A stretch of 16,848 nt of DNA from an uncultured Dysosmobacter sp. (GTDB lineage: Bacteria; Bacillota; Clostridia; Oscillospirales; Oscillospiraceae). The position numbers and the translations under genes are program-made. Below the pieces are notes generated by a model. It was not told where the DNA came from. It saw only the letters and a list, made by a program, of their open reading frames with translations, and made no database searches. Below are positions 1 to 6,100 of the stretch, piece by piece; within the stretch, counting starts at the first letter, position 1; every line of letters begins with the position of its first letter. The stretch lies in the NCBI GenBank assembly GCA_934590165.1, contig CAKTOO010000031.1:1-16848 (forward strand), written 5' to 3'.

Positions 1-80
1 TTGAGAAAGTCGCACCAGTTTTCAAAAATGGCGGTCTTATCGTCTGCCTGCGCAAGCTGGTAGTTGATGTCGTCGTACAC
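1..80 (-). pseudogene. Unrecognised minus-strand coding fragment, cut by the window edge
   Basis: Read on the minus strand, positions 77 down to 3 stay open for about 25 codons. They give a protein-like, acidic and aromatic peptide beginning YDDINYQLAQ and continuing to an ENWCDF segment. I do not recognise the family. The reading stops making sense near position 78-80, exactly where a plus-strand recombinase fragment begins, so this looks like one side of a rearrangement junction. A GTG codon (minus strand, 78-80) could formally start it but has no ribosome binding site. It could also be a chance open stretch. Confidence 0.3.
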
Positions 81-249
81 GGATATCCCGGAGCTCACGC
101 CCTGCATCCTCCATGAGTTCGTGGAGAAAATCATCGTCCATGCGGCCAGCGACCCGAAGGGCAAGAATCGGACGCAGGAGATCGACATTTACTACAAGGG
201 CATCGGAGCCTTGGAAATGTCAAAAGTCACGGCATCAATGGAAAAATGA
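76..249 (+). pseudogene. C-terminal remnant of a large serine recombinase (DUF4368-type end)
   Basis: The readable part starts at a YTDIPELT motif (from position 76) and continues through a HEFVEKI segment and an IDIYYKGIG segment to a TGA at 247-249. This resembles the C-terminal end of large serine recombinases carried by integrative and conjugative elements in Clostridia, in which a YTDI-ELT segment, a VEKI-VH strand and a DIYY-GIG strand follow one another. Only about 57 residues remain of a protein normally above 500 residues. The catalytic N-terminal resolvase domain is absent, and there is no credible start codon or ribosome binding site. It is therefore a dead fragment, probably left by an integration or deletion. 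Family assignment is from recalled motif similarity and was not searched. Confidence 0.6.
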
Positions 250-288
250 GAGAACGGTACAGCCGAAGCTATACCGTTCTCTCTTTCC
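248..288 (+). terminator. Intrinsic terminator after the recombinase remnant
   Basis: A perfect 12-bp stem pairs 248-259 (GAGAGAACGGTA) with 272-283 (TACCGTTCTCTC) around a 12-nt loop. A pyrimidine- and T-rich tail follows. The stem overlaps the recombinase stop codon, as expected for the terminator that came with that gene. Confidence 0.65.
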
Positions 289-306
289 TCACGATGTTTT
301 CTTATC

Positions 307-337
307 GGGAGCAGCCTTCAAGCCGCTCTCTTTTTTT
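307..337 (+). terminator. Second intrinsic terminator, upstream of spoIIIAA
   Basis: A short GC-rich stem (307-312 with 325-330, one G-T pair) is followed directly by seven T residues at 331-337. Together with the preceding hairpin it should insulate the spoIIIA promoter from readthrough out of the mobile-element remnant. Confidence 0.55.
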
Positions 338-341
338 GTTG

Positions 342-370
342 TCATAACCCCGGACGGGCCGTCATAGAGT
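342..370 (+). promoter_or_regulatory. Putative sigma-E promoter of the spoIIIA operon
   Basis: A -35-like TCATAAC (342-348) and a -10-like CATAGAGT (363-370) are separated by 14 nt. This resembles the sigma-E pattern (about KMATATT, 14-15 nt, CATACAAT). The spoIIIA operon is transcribed by sigma-E in the mother cell of Bacillus subtilis, so both position and expectation fit. The match is partial (5 of 7 and 6 of 8), hence moderate confidence. Confidence 0.5.
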
Positions 371-401
371 GGAAACGACCAAAGAAAGGGGGGCAATTCC
401 C

Positions 402-1298
402 TTGGAAAAGAATCAGGACATCCTGCGTTATGAGGAGGCCGCCGCCATTTTGCCTGTGCGGCTGCGGAAGGCGGCGCTGGTCCTGCCGGCGGAGGAGCGG
501 AAAACCGCGGAAGAGCTGCGTCTCCGGGCGGGGCGGCCCATGACGGTGCTGCTGCCGGGAGGAGAGAAGGAATTCGAGGTCATCGTGGAGCCGGAGGAGC
601 TGGAGACCCTGTGCGACCTGGCCACGGAATTTTCCCGGTACGCGGCGGCGGAGACCCTGCGGGAGGGCTTTTTACCGGTGCGGGGCGGCTTCCGGGTGGG
701 CCTGTGCGGCACGGCGGTCATGAAGGATGGCGTCAACACAAATCTGAAAAACCTGTCCTCCGCTGCCATTCGCATCGGGCGGCAGCACTTAGGAGTGGCC
801 GACGGCCTGGTGCCCCGGCTGCTGCGGGAGGGACGGTTCCAGAACACCCTGCTGCTGTCTCCGCCGGGAGGCGGCAAGACCACGCTGCTGCGGGACCTGG
901 TGCGGTGCCTCTCGGAGCAGGGATGGCGGGTGTCCCTCATCGACGAACGGGGAGAGGCGGCGGTCATGGTGCGGGGCGAGCCGCAGATGGATGTGGGGCC
1001 CCGGACGGATGTGCTGGACGGCTGCCCCAAGGCCCTGGCCATCCCCATGGTGCTGCGGGCCATGAATCCCCAGATCATCGCCGCGGATGAGATCACCCTC
1101 CGGGAGGACCTGCGTGCCATGAGCCTGGCCGCCGGCTGCGGTGTGGGCCTGCTGGCCACCATCCACGCCGCCGACGTGGGGGAACTGCTGGAAAAGCCCC
1201 TGTACCGCCAGCTTCTGGAGGACCGGGTGTTCCGTTTGGCGGTGTGCATCCGCTGCGTGGATGGAGAGCGGAGCTATGAAGTGGAGGAGCTGCCATGA
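402..1298 (+). CDS. spoIIIAA: Stage III sporulation protein AA, ATPase of the SpoIIIA complex
   Basis: SpoIIIAA is the cytoplasmic secretion-type ATPase of the mother-cell SpoIIIA machine, which with forespore SpoIIQ forms the channel needed for late forespore gene expression. The protein has a Walker A motif PPGGGKTT near residues 152-160 and a Walker B-like region ending AADEI near residue 228. I chose the TTG at 402 as start. It has a strong purine-rich ribosome binding site (AAAGGGGGG, 385-393), whereas the in-frame GTG at 369 overlaps the putative sigma-E -10 box and has no such site. From 402 the protein is 298 residues, close to the B. subtilis length of about 307. The stop overlaps the spoIIIAB start (ATGA), so the two are translationally coupled. 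Confidence 0.93.
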   Translation: MEKNQDILRYEEAAAILPVRLRKAALVLPAEERKTAEELRLRAGRPMTVLLPGGEKEFEVIVEPEELETLCDLATEFSRYAAAETLREGFLPVRGGFRVGLCGTAVMKDGVNTNLKNLSSAAIRIGRQHLGVADGLVPRLLREGRFQNTLLLSPPGGGKTTLLRDLVRCLSEQGWRVSLIDERGEAAVMVRGEPQMDVGPRTDVLDGCPKALAIPMVLRAMNPQIIAADEITLREDLRAMSLAAGCGVGLLATIHAADVGELLEKPLYRQLLEDRVFRLAVCIRCVDGERSYEVEELP

Positions 1299-1792
1299 AA
1301 AAGCTGTTGGGGGCGGTGTGCGTGCTGCTGGGCGGCGCCTGGGCCTGGCGGACCCAGCTGTCCGCCGCCCGGCGGCGGCGGGACACTCTGGCGGGGATCA
1401 CGGCGGGACTTGGGCAGATGGCGGAGGAGATCCGCATGGCCCGGACCCCGATGCCCGCCCTTCTGGCGTGCCTGGGCCGCAGCCGCCGGGGACCGGAGCG
1501 GGAGTTTTTCCGCCGGGCGGCGGAGGCTTTGCGGCAGGGCGCGGAGCTGCCCCAGGCGTGGAGGCAGGCTGTGGATACACTGGACCTGCCGCCGCAGGCC
1601 CTGGCGGTCTTGGAGGAGCTGGGACAGGCACTGCGGGGCGACGAGGAAAAGGTCTGTAAAGCAATATTGCTTGCAGTAAAACAGCTGGAAAAGCAGGTGA
1701 CGGAGTGGGACAAGCGACGGCCGGAAGCGGAGAAACGGACCACGGCGCTGTGGTTTTCCGCCTCGGCGCTGCTGGTGATCTTACTGATATGA
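1295..1792 (+). CDS. spoIIIAB: Stage III sporulation protein AB
   Basis: SpoIIIAB is a membrane component of the SpoIIIA complex, related to type II secretion GspF-like proteins, and is thought to work with the SpoIIIAA ATPase. This copy has 165 residues, against about 171 in B. subtilis. It has a hydrophobic N-terminal segment (about residues 3-17), an arginine-rich stretch just after it, a mostly helical cytoplasmic middle part, and a hydrophobic C-terminal anchor (about residues 150-165). The start overlaps the spoIIIAA stop by 4 nt. The order between AA and AC, length and topology support the call more than any single catalytic motif, since none is known. Confidence 0.9.
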   Translation: MKKLLGAVCVLLGGAWAWRTQLSAARRRRDTLAGITAGLGQMAEEIRMARTPMPALLACLGRSRRGPEREFFRRAAEALRQGAELPQAWRQAVDTLDLPPQALAVLEELGQALRGDEEKVCKAILLAVKQLEKQVTEWDKRRPEAEKRTTALWFSASALLVILLI

Positions 1793-1802
1793 GGGCTGAC
1801 CT

Positions 1803-1997
1803 ATGGATGTGGATTTGATATTCAAAATCGCCGCCATCGGCATTTTGGTGGCGGTGCTGAACCAACTGCTGGTGCGCTCCGGCCGGGAGGAGCAGGCCAT
1901 GATGACCACGCTGGCGGGGCTGGTGGTGGTGCTCATGATGATGGTGCGGCAGATCAGCGACCTGTTTGAGCTCATCCGTACCCTGTTCCGCTTTTGA
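1803..1997 (+). CDS. spoIIIAC: Stage III sporulation protein AC
   Basis: A 64-residue membrane protein with two transmembrane helices (about residues 5-22 and 35-52) joined by a short RSGREEQ turn. B. subtilis SpoIIIAC is about 68 residues with the same two-helix plan and a similar DLF segment near the C-terminus. It is an essential small subunit of the SpoIIIA-SpoIIQ channel. The ATG at 1803 lies 10 nt after the spoIIIAB stop and follows a GAGGG sequence. The stop at 1995-1997 precedes the spoIIIAD ATG by 2 nt. Confidence 0.92.
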   Translation: MDVDLIFKIAAIGILVAVLNQLLVRSGREEQAMMTTLAGLVVVLMMMVRQISDLFELIRTLFRF

Positions 1998-1999
1998 CC

Positions 2000-2389
2000 A
2001 TGGAGCAGGCCATACAGGCAACGGTCCTGTGCGTGCTGGCGGCGGTGCTGGCCCTGACGGTGAAGCGAGGCAGCCCGGAGTCGGCGCTGCTTTTGGTGCT
2101 GGGCGCCGCTGTGGCGGTGCTGCTGTCCCTGGGACAAGCCCTGGGGGAGGCGGTGGCGTTTCTGGAGGAGTTGGGAGCACGCAGCGGCGTGCCGGAGGGG
2201 CTCCTGACGCCCCTTTACAAAGTGGCGGGCATCGCCCTGGTGGTGAAGGTGGGCAGCGGCCTCTGCGCCGACGCTGGGGAATCCGCCCTGGCGTCGGTGG
2301 TGGAAACAGCGGGGACCGTCTGCGCCCTGGCGGCGTCCCTGCCGCTGCTGCGGAAGGTGCTGGAATTGCTGATGGAGCTGATGGCATGA
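2000..2389 (+). CDS. spoIIIAD: Stage III sporulation protein AD
   Basis: A 129-residue polytopic membrane protein of the SpoIIIA complex (B. subtilis about 133 residues). It shows three to four hydrophobic segments (about residues 5-22, 27-48, 69-90 and 98-115). After the first there is a basic KRGSPE turn that resembles the K-Q-P-E turn of the family. I start it at ATG 2000 rather than the in-frame TTG at 1994, because the family begins directly with ME before the first helix. The stop overlaps the spoIIIAE start by 4 nt (ATGA), which implies translational coupling. Confidence 0.92.
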   Translation: MEQAIQATVLCVLAAVLALTVKRGSPESALLLVLGAAVAVLLSLGQALGEAVAFLEELGARSGVPEGLLTPLYKVAGIALVVKVGSGLCADAGESALASVVETAGTVCALAASLPLLRKVLELLMELMA

Positions 2390-3459
2390 AAAAGTGGGTG
2401 ATTCTGCTGGCGGCGGCCTTGCTGCTGCTGACTGTCCGGGCCCGGGCGGCGGAGCTGCCCCGGGAGGTGGAGCGGGCTCTGCCCCGGGAGACGGAATCCA
2501 TTCTGGAGGACGTGGACCTGGAGGAGGACAACGCTCTGGCATCTGGCCTGGGCGCCATATGGGAAACGCTGGCGGACAAGGCGGGCGGCGTGGTGCGTCG
2601 GCAGGCCAGGGGCGCCGTGTCCGTGCTGTTGGCAGCGCTGCTGTGCGGCGCGGCGGAGGGTGCCTGGCCCGGGGAGAAGGTGTCGCCGGTGGTGTCCATG
2701 GCGGGGGCCCTCAGCGTGTCGCTGACCACGGCGGGGAGCCTGGAGGAGCTGATGGGCCTGGGCGTGGAGGCCATGCGGCAGCTGAACGGATTTTCCACGG
2801 TCCTGCTGCCCACCCTGGCGGCGGCCACCGCCGCCTCCGGGGCGCTGTCCTCCGCGTCGGTACAGCAGGCGGCGGCCATGCTGTTCGCGGACATCCTGAT
2901 GCGGCTGGTGAACGGGCTGCTGGTGCCGCTGGTGTACCTGTACGTGGGGGTGCTGACCGCCTCCGCCTGCCTTCCGGAAAACCGGCTGGGCACGTTGGCG
3001 GAGGGGCTGAAAAAGACGGTCTCCTGGCTGCTGGCCACGGCGCTGACAGCCTTCACCCTGTACCTGACGGCTGCCCGGGTCATCTCCGGCGGAACGGACG
3101 CCCTGACGGTGAAGGTGACCCGGGCGGCCATTTCCGGCGCGGTGCCGGTGGTGGGGAGCATCATTGCCGAGGCGTCGGAGACGGTGCTGGCCGGCGCGGG
3201 GGCGCTGCGGAGCGTGGTGGGGCTGGGGGGCGTGCTGGCGGTGCTGGCTGCTTGCGCCTATCCTTTTTTGCGGCTGGCGGTGCAGTATCTCTTATATAAG
3301 CTGGCGGCTTACCTCTCCTCTCTGGCGGGACCGCCGGGGCTTTGCAAACTCATCGACGGCCTGGGCAGCGCCTTTGGACTGGTGCTGGGGATGACCGGCG
3401 CCTGCGCCATGCTGCTGCTGGTGTCCATTTTGACCTTTGTGGGGGCGGTGGTGCCATGA
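2386..3459 (+). CDS. spoIIIAE: Stage III sporulation protein AE
   Basis: The largest membrane subunit of the SpoIIIA machine, here 357 residues (B. subtilis about 399). The N-terminus is a clear signal sequence: MKK, a leucine-rich core, then an ARA-A cleavage-like site near residue 22. An acidic extracytoplasmic stretch follows, and then several hydrophobic helices spread over residues 75-357. The reading frame stays open upstream of 2386, but the upstream part overlaps spoIIIAD and makes no sense as protein. The ATG at 2386 overlaps the spoIIIAD stop. The gene ends by overlapping the spoIIIAF start at 3456, continuing the tight coupling of the operon. Confidence 0.92.
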   Translation: MKKWVILLAAALLLLTVRARAAELPREVERALPRETESILEDVDLEEDNALASGLGAIWETLADKAGGVVRRQARGAVSVLLAALLCGAAEGAWPGEKVSPVVSMAGALSVSLTTAGSLEELMGLGVEAMRQLNGFSTVLLPTLAAATAASGALSSASVQQAAAMLFADILMRLVNGLLVPLVYLYVGVLTASACLPENRLGTLAEGLKKTVSWLLATALTAFTLYLTAARVISGGTDALTVKVTRAAISGAVPVVGSIIAEASETVLAGAGALRSVVGLGGVLAVLAACAYPFLRLAVQYLLYKLAAYLSSLAGPPGLCKLIDGLGSAFGLVLGMTGACAMLLLVSILTFVGAVVP

Positions 3460-3935
3460 TGGAGCATGTGCGGCAATGGCTGGTCTCCATTGTGGTGGTG
3501 AGTCTGCTGCTGTCCGTGGTCCAGAGCCTGGTGCCCAAGGGGAGCCTGCGCCGGGTGGCATCTTTTTTAAGCGGATTGGTGCTGCTGGCGGTGCTGCTGG
3601 AGCCACTTCCGAGGCTGGACCTGAAGGGCCTGGAGCTGCGGGATTTGCAGGGGGAGACGGAAAAGGTGCGCCGCCAGCTGGAGACGGAACAGGAGACCGC
3701 GCTGAAAGCAGGCATAGCGGAGCAGACGGAAGCATATATATCGGACAAAGCCGCCGCTTTGGGACTGACCGTCCGGGCCCGGGTGGAGACCAGGACCGGC
3801 GAGGACGGCGTGCCCCTGCCCTGGTCGGCGGAACTGGAAGGCGGATATGCGGAGGAACTGGCTCAGTGGATAGAGGCGGAACTGGACATCCCCCGGGAGA
3901 GGCAGGTGTGGCATGGACGGGAAGGGGAAAGTTGA
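3456..3935 (+). CDS. spoIIIAF: Stage III sporulation protein AF
   Basis: A 159-residue protein with two N-terminal transmembrane helices (about residues 8-25 and 33-50), followed by a charged helical linker and a small C-terminal alpha/beta domain. SpoIIIAF proteins have this plan, with a soluble ring-building-like domain, and B. subtilis SpoIIIAF is about 206 residues, so this copy is short. The start is one of two consecutive ATG codons (3456 or 3459), and 3456 overlaps the spoIIIAE stop. The 3' end overlaps spoIIIAG by 23 nt. Confidence 0.88.
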   Translation: MMEHVRQWLVSIVVVSLLLSVVQSLVPKGSLRRVASFLSGLVLLAVLLEPLPRLDLKGLELRDLQGETEKVRRQLETEQETALKAGIAEQTEAYISDKAAALGLTVRARVETRTGEDGVPLPWSAELEGGYAEELAQWIEAELDIPRERQVWHGREGES

Positions 3936-4434
3936 AGGAGTGAAAAAGCTATGGGACAAGTACAAATTCGCAGCTTTTGTGATGCTGATCGGCGCCGTGC
4001 TGCTGTTATGGCCGAATGGGAGCAGCTCCACCGGGAAGAACGGCGGGCAGAGCGAGACCGCCGCCATGGAAGCGGCGGATATCCAGCGGGAGATGGAAGA
4101 CATTCTCGGCAAAATAACCGGCGTGGGGCAGGTGCAGGTCATGCTGACCCTGGAAAACAGCGGCGAGCGGCAGCTGGCCCAGGATGGCGAGCTGTCGTAC
4201 AGCGGTTCGCCCCAGGAGCCGGAGGACTATTCGCGCCGATGGGAAACGGTCATGGCGTCCGACAGCGGGGAGGACGCGCCGGTGGTGACCCGGCAGACGT
4301 ATCCGGTGTACCGGGGAGCCCTGGTGGTGTGCCAGGGCGGGAACCGGGCGGAGGTGCGCCTGGCGGTGACGGAGGCGGTGACAGCCTTGACCGGACTTTC
4401 CGCGGACCGCGTCACCGTGGCCCAGTGGCAGTGA
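3913..4434 (+). CDS. spoIIIAG: Stage III sporulation protein AG
   Basis: SpoIIIAG builds the large ring of the SpoIIIA channel in the intermembrane space. This 173-residue copy (B. subtilis about 229) has a short basic N-terminus and one transmembrane helix at about residues 18-34. A linker follows, and then a ring-building domain starting near residue 55, with a typical I-G-V-G-QV-VMLTLE strand. The domain carries an inserted loop (about residues 90-125) before the final VRLAVTEAV strand and helix, as in other SpoIIIAG proteins. An in-frame GTG at 3940 is possible, but the GGAG there is too close to it. The ATG at 3913 is therefore preferred, overlapping spoIIIAF. Confidence 0.9.
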   Translation: MDGKGKVEGVKKLWDKYKFAAFVMLIGAVLLLWPNGSSSTGKNGGQSETAAMEAADIQREMEDILGKITGVGQVQVMLTLENSGERQLAQDGELSYSGSPQEPEDYSRRWETVMASDSGEDAPVVTRQTYPVYRGALVVCQGGNRAEVRLAVTEAVTALTGLSADRVTVAQWQ

Positions 4435-4457
4435 TCATTTGGAGGAGGAGAGGACCC

Positions 4458-5039
4458 ATGAGTGCGAGACTGAAACGAAACGCCGTGGTGGTGACCATGG
4501 CGCTGCTGGTGTGCGCCGCCGCGGCGCTGAACTGGAAATACACCGGGCAGCAGACGGAAAAAACACCGGCGGCCCAGACCGGGGAGACCACGCCGGAGAA
4601 CGGTACAAAGATCCTGGGGGAGGCAACACTGGTCTCCGGCGGAGAGGGCAGCGAGGCAGGGGACGAGGAGACGGTCTACACCGGTTCGGATTACTTTGCC
4701 TCCGCCCGGCTGACCCGCCAGCAGGCCCGGGACAACGCCGTTTCCCTGCTGCAGGAGGCGGCGGAGCAGGAGGGCGCCGACCAGGAGGCGGCCACGGAGG
4801 CCTCCCGGGGCATCCAGGTGCTGGCGGGCTACACCATGAAGGAGGCCCAGATCGAGAGCCTGGTCACCGCCAAGGGCTATGCCGATTGCGTGGCCTTTAT
4901 GGGGGAGGACGGCGTCAGCGTGGTGGTGTCCACCGACAGTGGGGAGCTCACCAGCGAGGATGTGGCCCGCATTACGGACATCGCAATGAAGGAGACCGGT
5001 TATGATGCCAGCGGTATCCGCATCATGGCGGCAAATTAA
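4458..5039 (+). CDS. spoIIIAH: Stage III sporulation protein AH
   Basis: SpoIIIAH binds forespore SpoIIQ across the intermembrane space and ends the operon. The protein has 193 residues (B. subtilis about 218): a basic N-terminus, one transmembrane helix at about residues 8-24, a low-complexity Thr/Glu/Gly linker to about residue 75, then a helical and ring-building domain. Near the start of that domain is an ARLTRQQARD segment resembling the conserved R-R-R-A stretch of the family. The ATG at 4458 follows a strong ribosome binding site (GGAGGAGGAGAGG, 4441-4453). No T-rich terminator follows. The next promoter lies immediately downstream. Confidence 0.93.
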   Translation: MSARLKRNAVVVTMALLVCAAAALNWKYTGQQTEKTPAAQTGETTPENGTKILGEATLVSGGEGSEAGDEETVYTGSDYFASARLTRQQARDNAVSLLQEAAEQEGADQEAATEASRGIQVLAGYTMKEAQIESLVTAKGYADCVAFMGEDGVSVVVSTDSGELTSEDVARITDIAMKETGYDASGIRIMAAN

Positions 5040-5042
5040 AGG

Positions 5043-5071
5043 TTGTATTTTCCCTGATACCATGGTAAAAT
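5043..5071 (+). promoter_or_regulatory. Sigma-A-like promoter for the asp23-nusB group
   Basis: TTGTAT (5043-5048) and TAAAAT (5066-5071) are separated by exactly 17 nt, in the first AT-rich stretch after the sporulation operon. Predicted transcription would start near 5078, leaving an 80-nt leader before asp23. This makes sense because asp23 and nusB are vegetative genes and should not depend on sigma-E. Confidence 0.65.
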
Positions 5072-5094
5072 ATCTATCCAGGAATGCAATGCGG

Positions 5095-5121
5095 GGGAGG
5101 CGCTTCCAAAGGAAGCCTCCC
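5095..5121 (+). other. Hairpin in the asp23 leader
   Basis: GCTTCC (5102-5107) pairs with GGAAGC (5111-5116) around AAA. This is extended by GGGAG (5095-5099) with CTCCC (5117-5121), leaving a 2-nt bulge: 11 pairs in all. No T-run follows, so it is not a standard intrinsic terminator. It may stabilise the transcript 5' end or weaken readthrough from spoIIIA. Confidence 0.5.
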
Positions 5122-5158
5122 ATTTACCAAGGATAGAATGATTTAAGGAGAAGATACC

Positions 5159-5536
5159 ATGGGCGAAAGCAAGGAATACATGACCCTGCCGGAGGAAAAC
5201 GGCAGCATCAATATCTCCGAGGAGGTCATCGCTGCCATCGCCGTGGGCGCTGTCCGCGAGGTGGAGGGCGTCTCCGGTATGATGACCAATCTGGGCGGCA
5301 GCGTCACCGATCTGGTCAATAACAGAAAAAATGCCCAGAAGGGCGCCAAGGGCGTGAAGATCGACATGACCGGCGCCGCCCTGACCCTGGACCTGTATTT
5401 GACGGTGGAATTCGGCCACCCCATCCCCGAGGTGGCGGAAAACGCCCAGAAGGCCGTTATCTCCTCCGTGGAGGCTATGACGGGCTGCCCCGTGGGCGCG
5501 GTGAACATCCACGTGGGCGGCGTCACCCTGCCCTGA
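5159..5536 (+). CDS. Asp23/Gls24 family envelope stress response protein
   Basis: A 125-residue Asp23/Gls24 (DUF322) family protein. Visible family features are the N-terminal NISEEVIAAIA segment (about residues 18-28), a VEGV-G-M turn near residue 40, the alternating hydrophobic TLDLYLTVEFG strand near residue 80, and a C-terminal VNIHVGGV motif. In Staphylococcus aureus Asp23 is an abundant membrane-tethered cell-envelope protein. In Clostridia a copy commonly sits just before nusB, as here, and its exact role is not established. The ribosome binding site AAGGAGAAG lies 7-8 nt before the ATG. The gene has its own upstream promoter and leader hairpin. A gene-specific symbol is not justified. 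Confidence 0.9.
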   Translation: MGESKEYMTLPEENGSINISEEVIAAIAVGAVREVEGVSGMMTNLGGSVTDLVNNRKNAQKGAKGVKIDMTGAALTLDLYLTVEFGHPIPEVAENAQKAVISSVEAMTGCPVGAVNIHVGGVTLP

Positions 5537-5584
5537 GCGGGAACGGGCGTGTTTTGAACGAGAGAGAAAAGGACGATTTGAGTT

Positions 5585-6034
5585 ATGGTACGGAATACCG
5601 CACGGGAAATTGCCATCCACCTGTCTTATGAGCTGAGCTTCACGGACCGCGGCGTGGATGAACTGCTGGATGACCGCCTGACGGCGGAGACCTTCGCTAC
5701 GCTGGCGGGGGAAGACGCCATCTATGCCGAGGCGCCCAATGCCAAGCAGGCGGCGTATATCCGCCGGCTGGTGAAGGGCGTGGACGAGCACGCCGCCGAG
5801 CTGGATGGCTACATCGCCAAGTACGCCAAGGGCTGGAACTTTGCCCGCATCCCCCTGGTGGCCTCCGCCATCATGCGGGTGGCCATGTATGAGATCTTGT
5901 ATATGCCGGACATCCCCAACGGCGTGTCCATCAACGAGGCGGTGGAGATCGCCAAGAAATACGAGACGCCGGAGACGGTGAAGTTCATGAACGGCATCCT
6001 GGGCAGCTTTGTGCGGCAGGAGATTTCGGAATAA
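5585..6034 (+). CDS. nusB: Transcription antitermination factor NusB
   Basis: NusB binds boxA RNA together with NusE (ribosomal protein S10) and supports antitermination in rRNA operons. The 149-residue all-helical protein begins with the family's N-terminal TAREIA segment. The diagnostic C-terminal block runs GVSINEAVEIAKKY (about residues 114-127), followed by FMNGILGS. The ATG at 5585 lies 48 nt after asp23, with a purine-rich GAGAGAAAAGGA region upstream. An intrinsic terminator directly follows the stop codon, which is notable for a gene whose product controls termination. In the known OLE-containing loci nusB is one of the upstream genes, as it is here. Confidence 0.95.
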   Translation: MVRNTAREIAIHLSYELSFTDRGVDELLDDRLTAETFATLAGEDAIYAEAPNAKQAAYIRRLVKGVDEHAAELDGYIAKYAKGWNFARIPLVASAIMRVAMYEILYMPDIPNGVSINEAVEIAKKYETPETVKFMNGILGSFVRQEISE

Positions 6035-6041
6035 AAAAGCG

Positions 6042-6085
6042 GCAGAGCGGGGCCGGGGAGATTCCCCGTCCGGCTCTGCTTTTTT
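6042..6085 (+). terminator. Intrinsic terminator between nusB and xseA
   Basis: GCAGAGC (6042-6048) pairs with GCTCTGC (6073-6079), with further inner pairing of the GGGG and CCCC tracts. The hairpin is followed at once by six T residues (6080-6085). The xseA ribosome binding site (TAAGGAG, 6087-6093) begins immediately after. No clear promoter separates the hairpin from xseA, so partial readthrough probably feeds xseA-xseB-ispA. Confidence 0.75.
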
Positions 6086-6100
6086 GTAAGGAGAATCCCA

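Noticed and set aside
113..367. An 84-codon open frame through the mobile-element remnant and its terminators
   Set aside because: It is out of frame with the recognisable recombinase fragment and runs through two terminator hairpins and the promoter region.
369..401. GTG at 369 as the spoIIIAA start
   Set aside because: It overlaps a putative sigma-E -10 element and lacks a ribosome binding site, unlike the TTG at 402.
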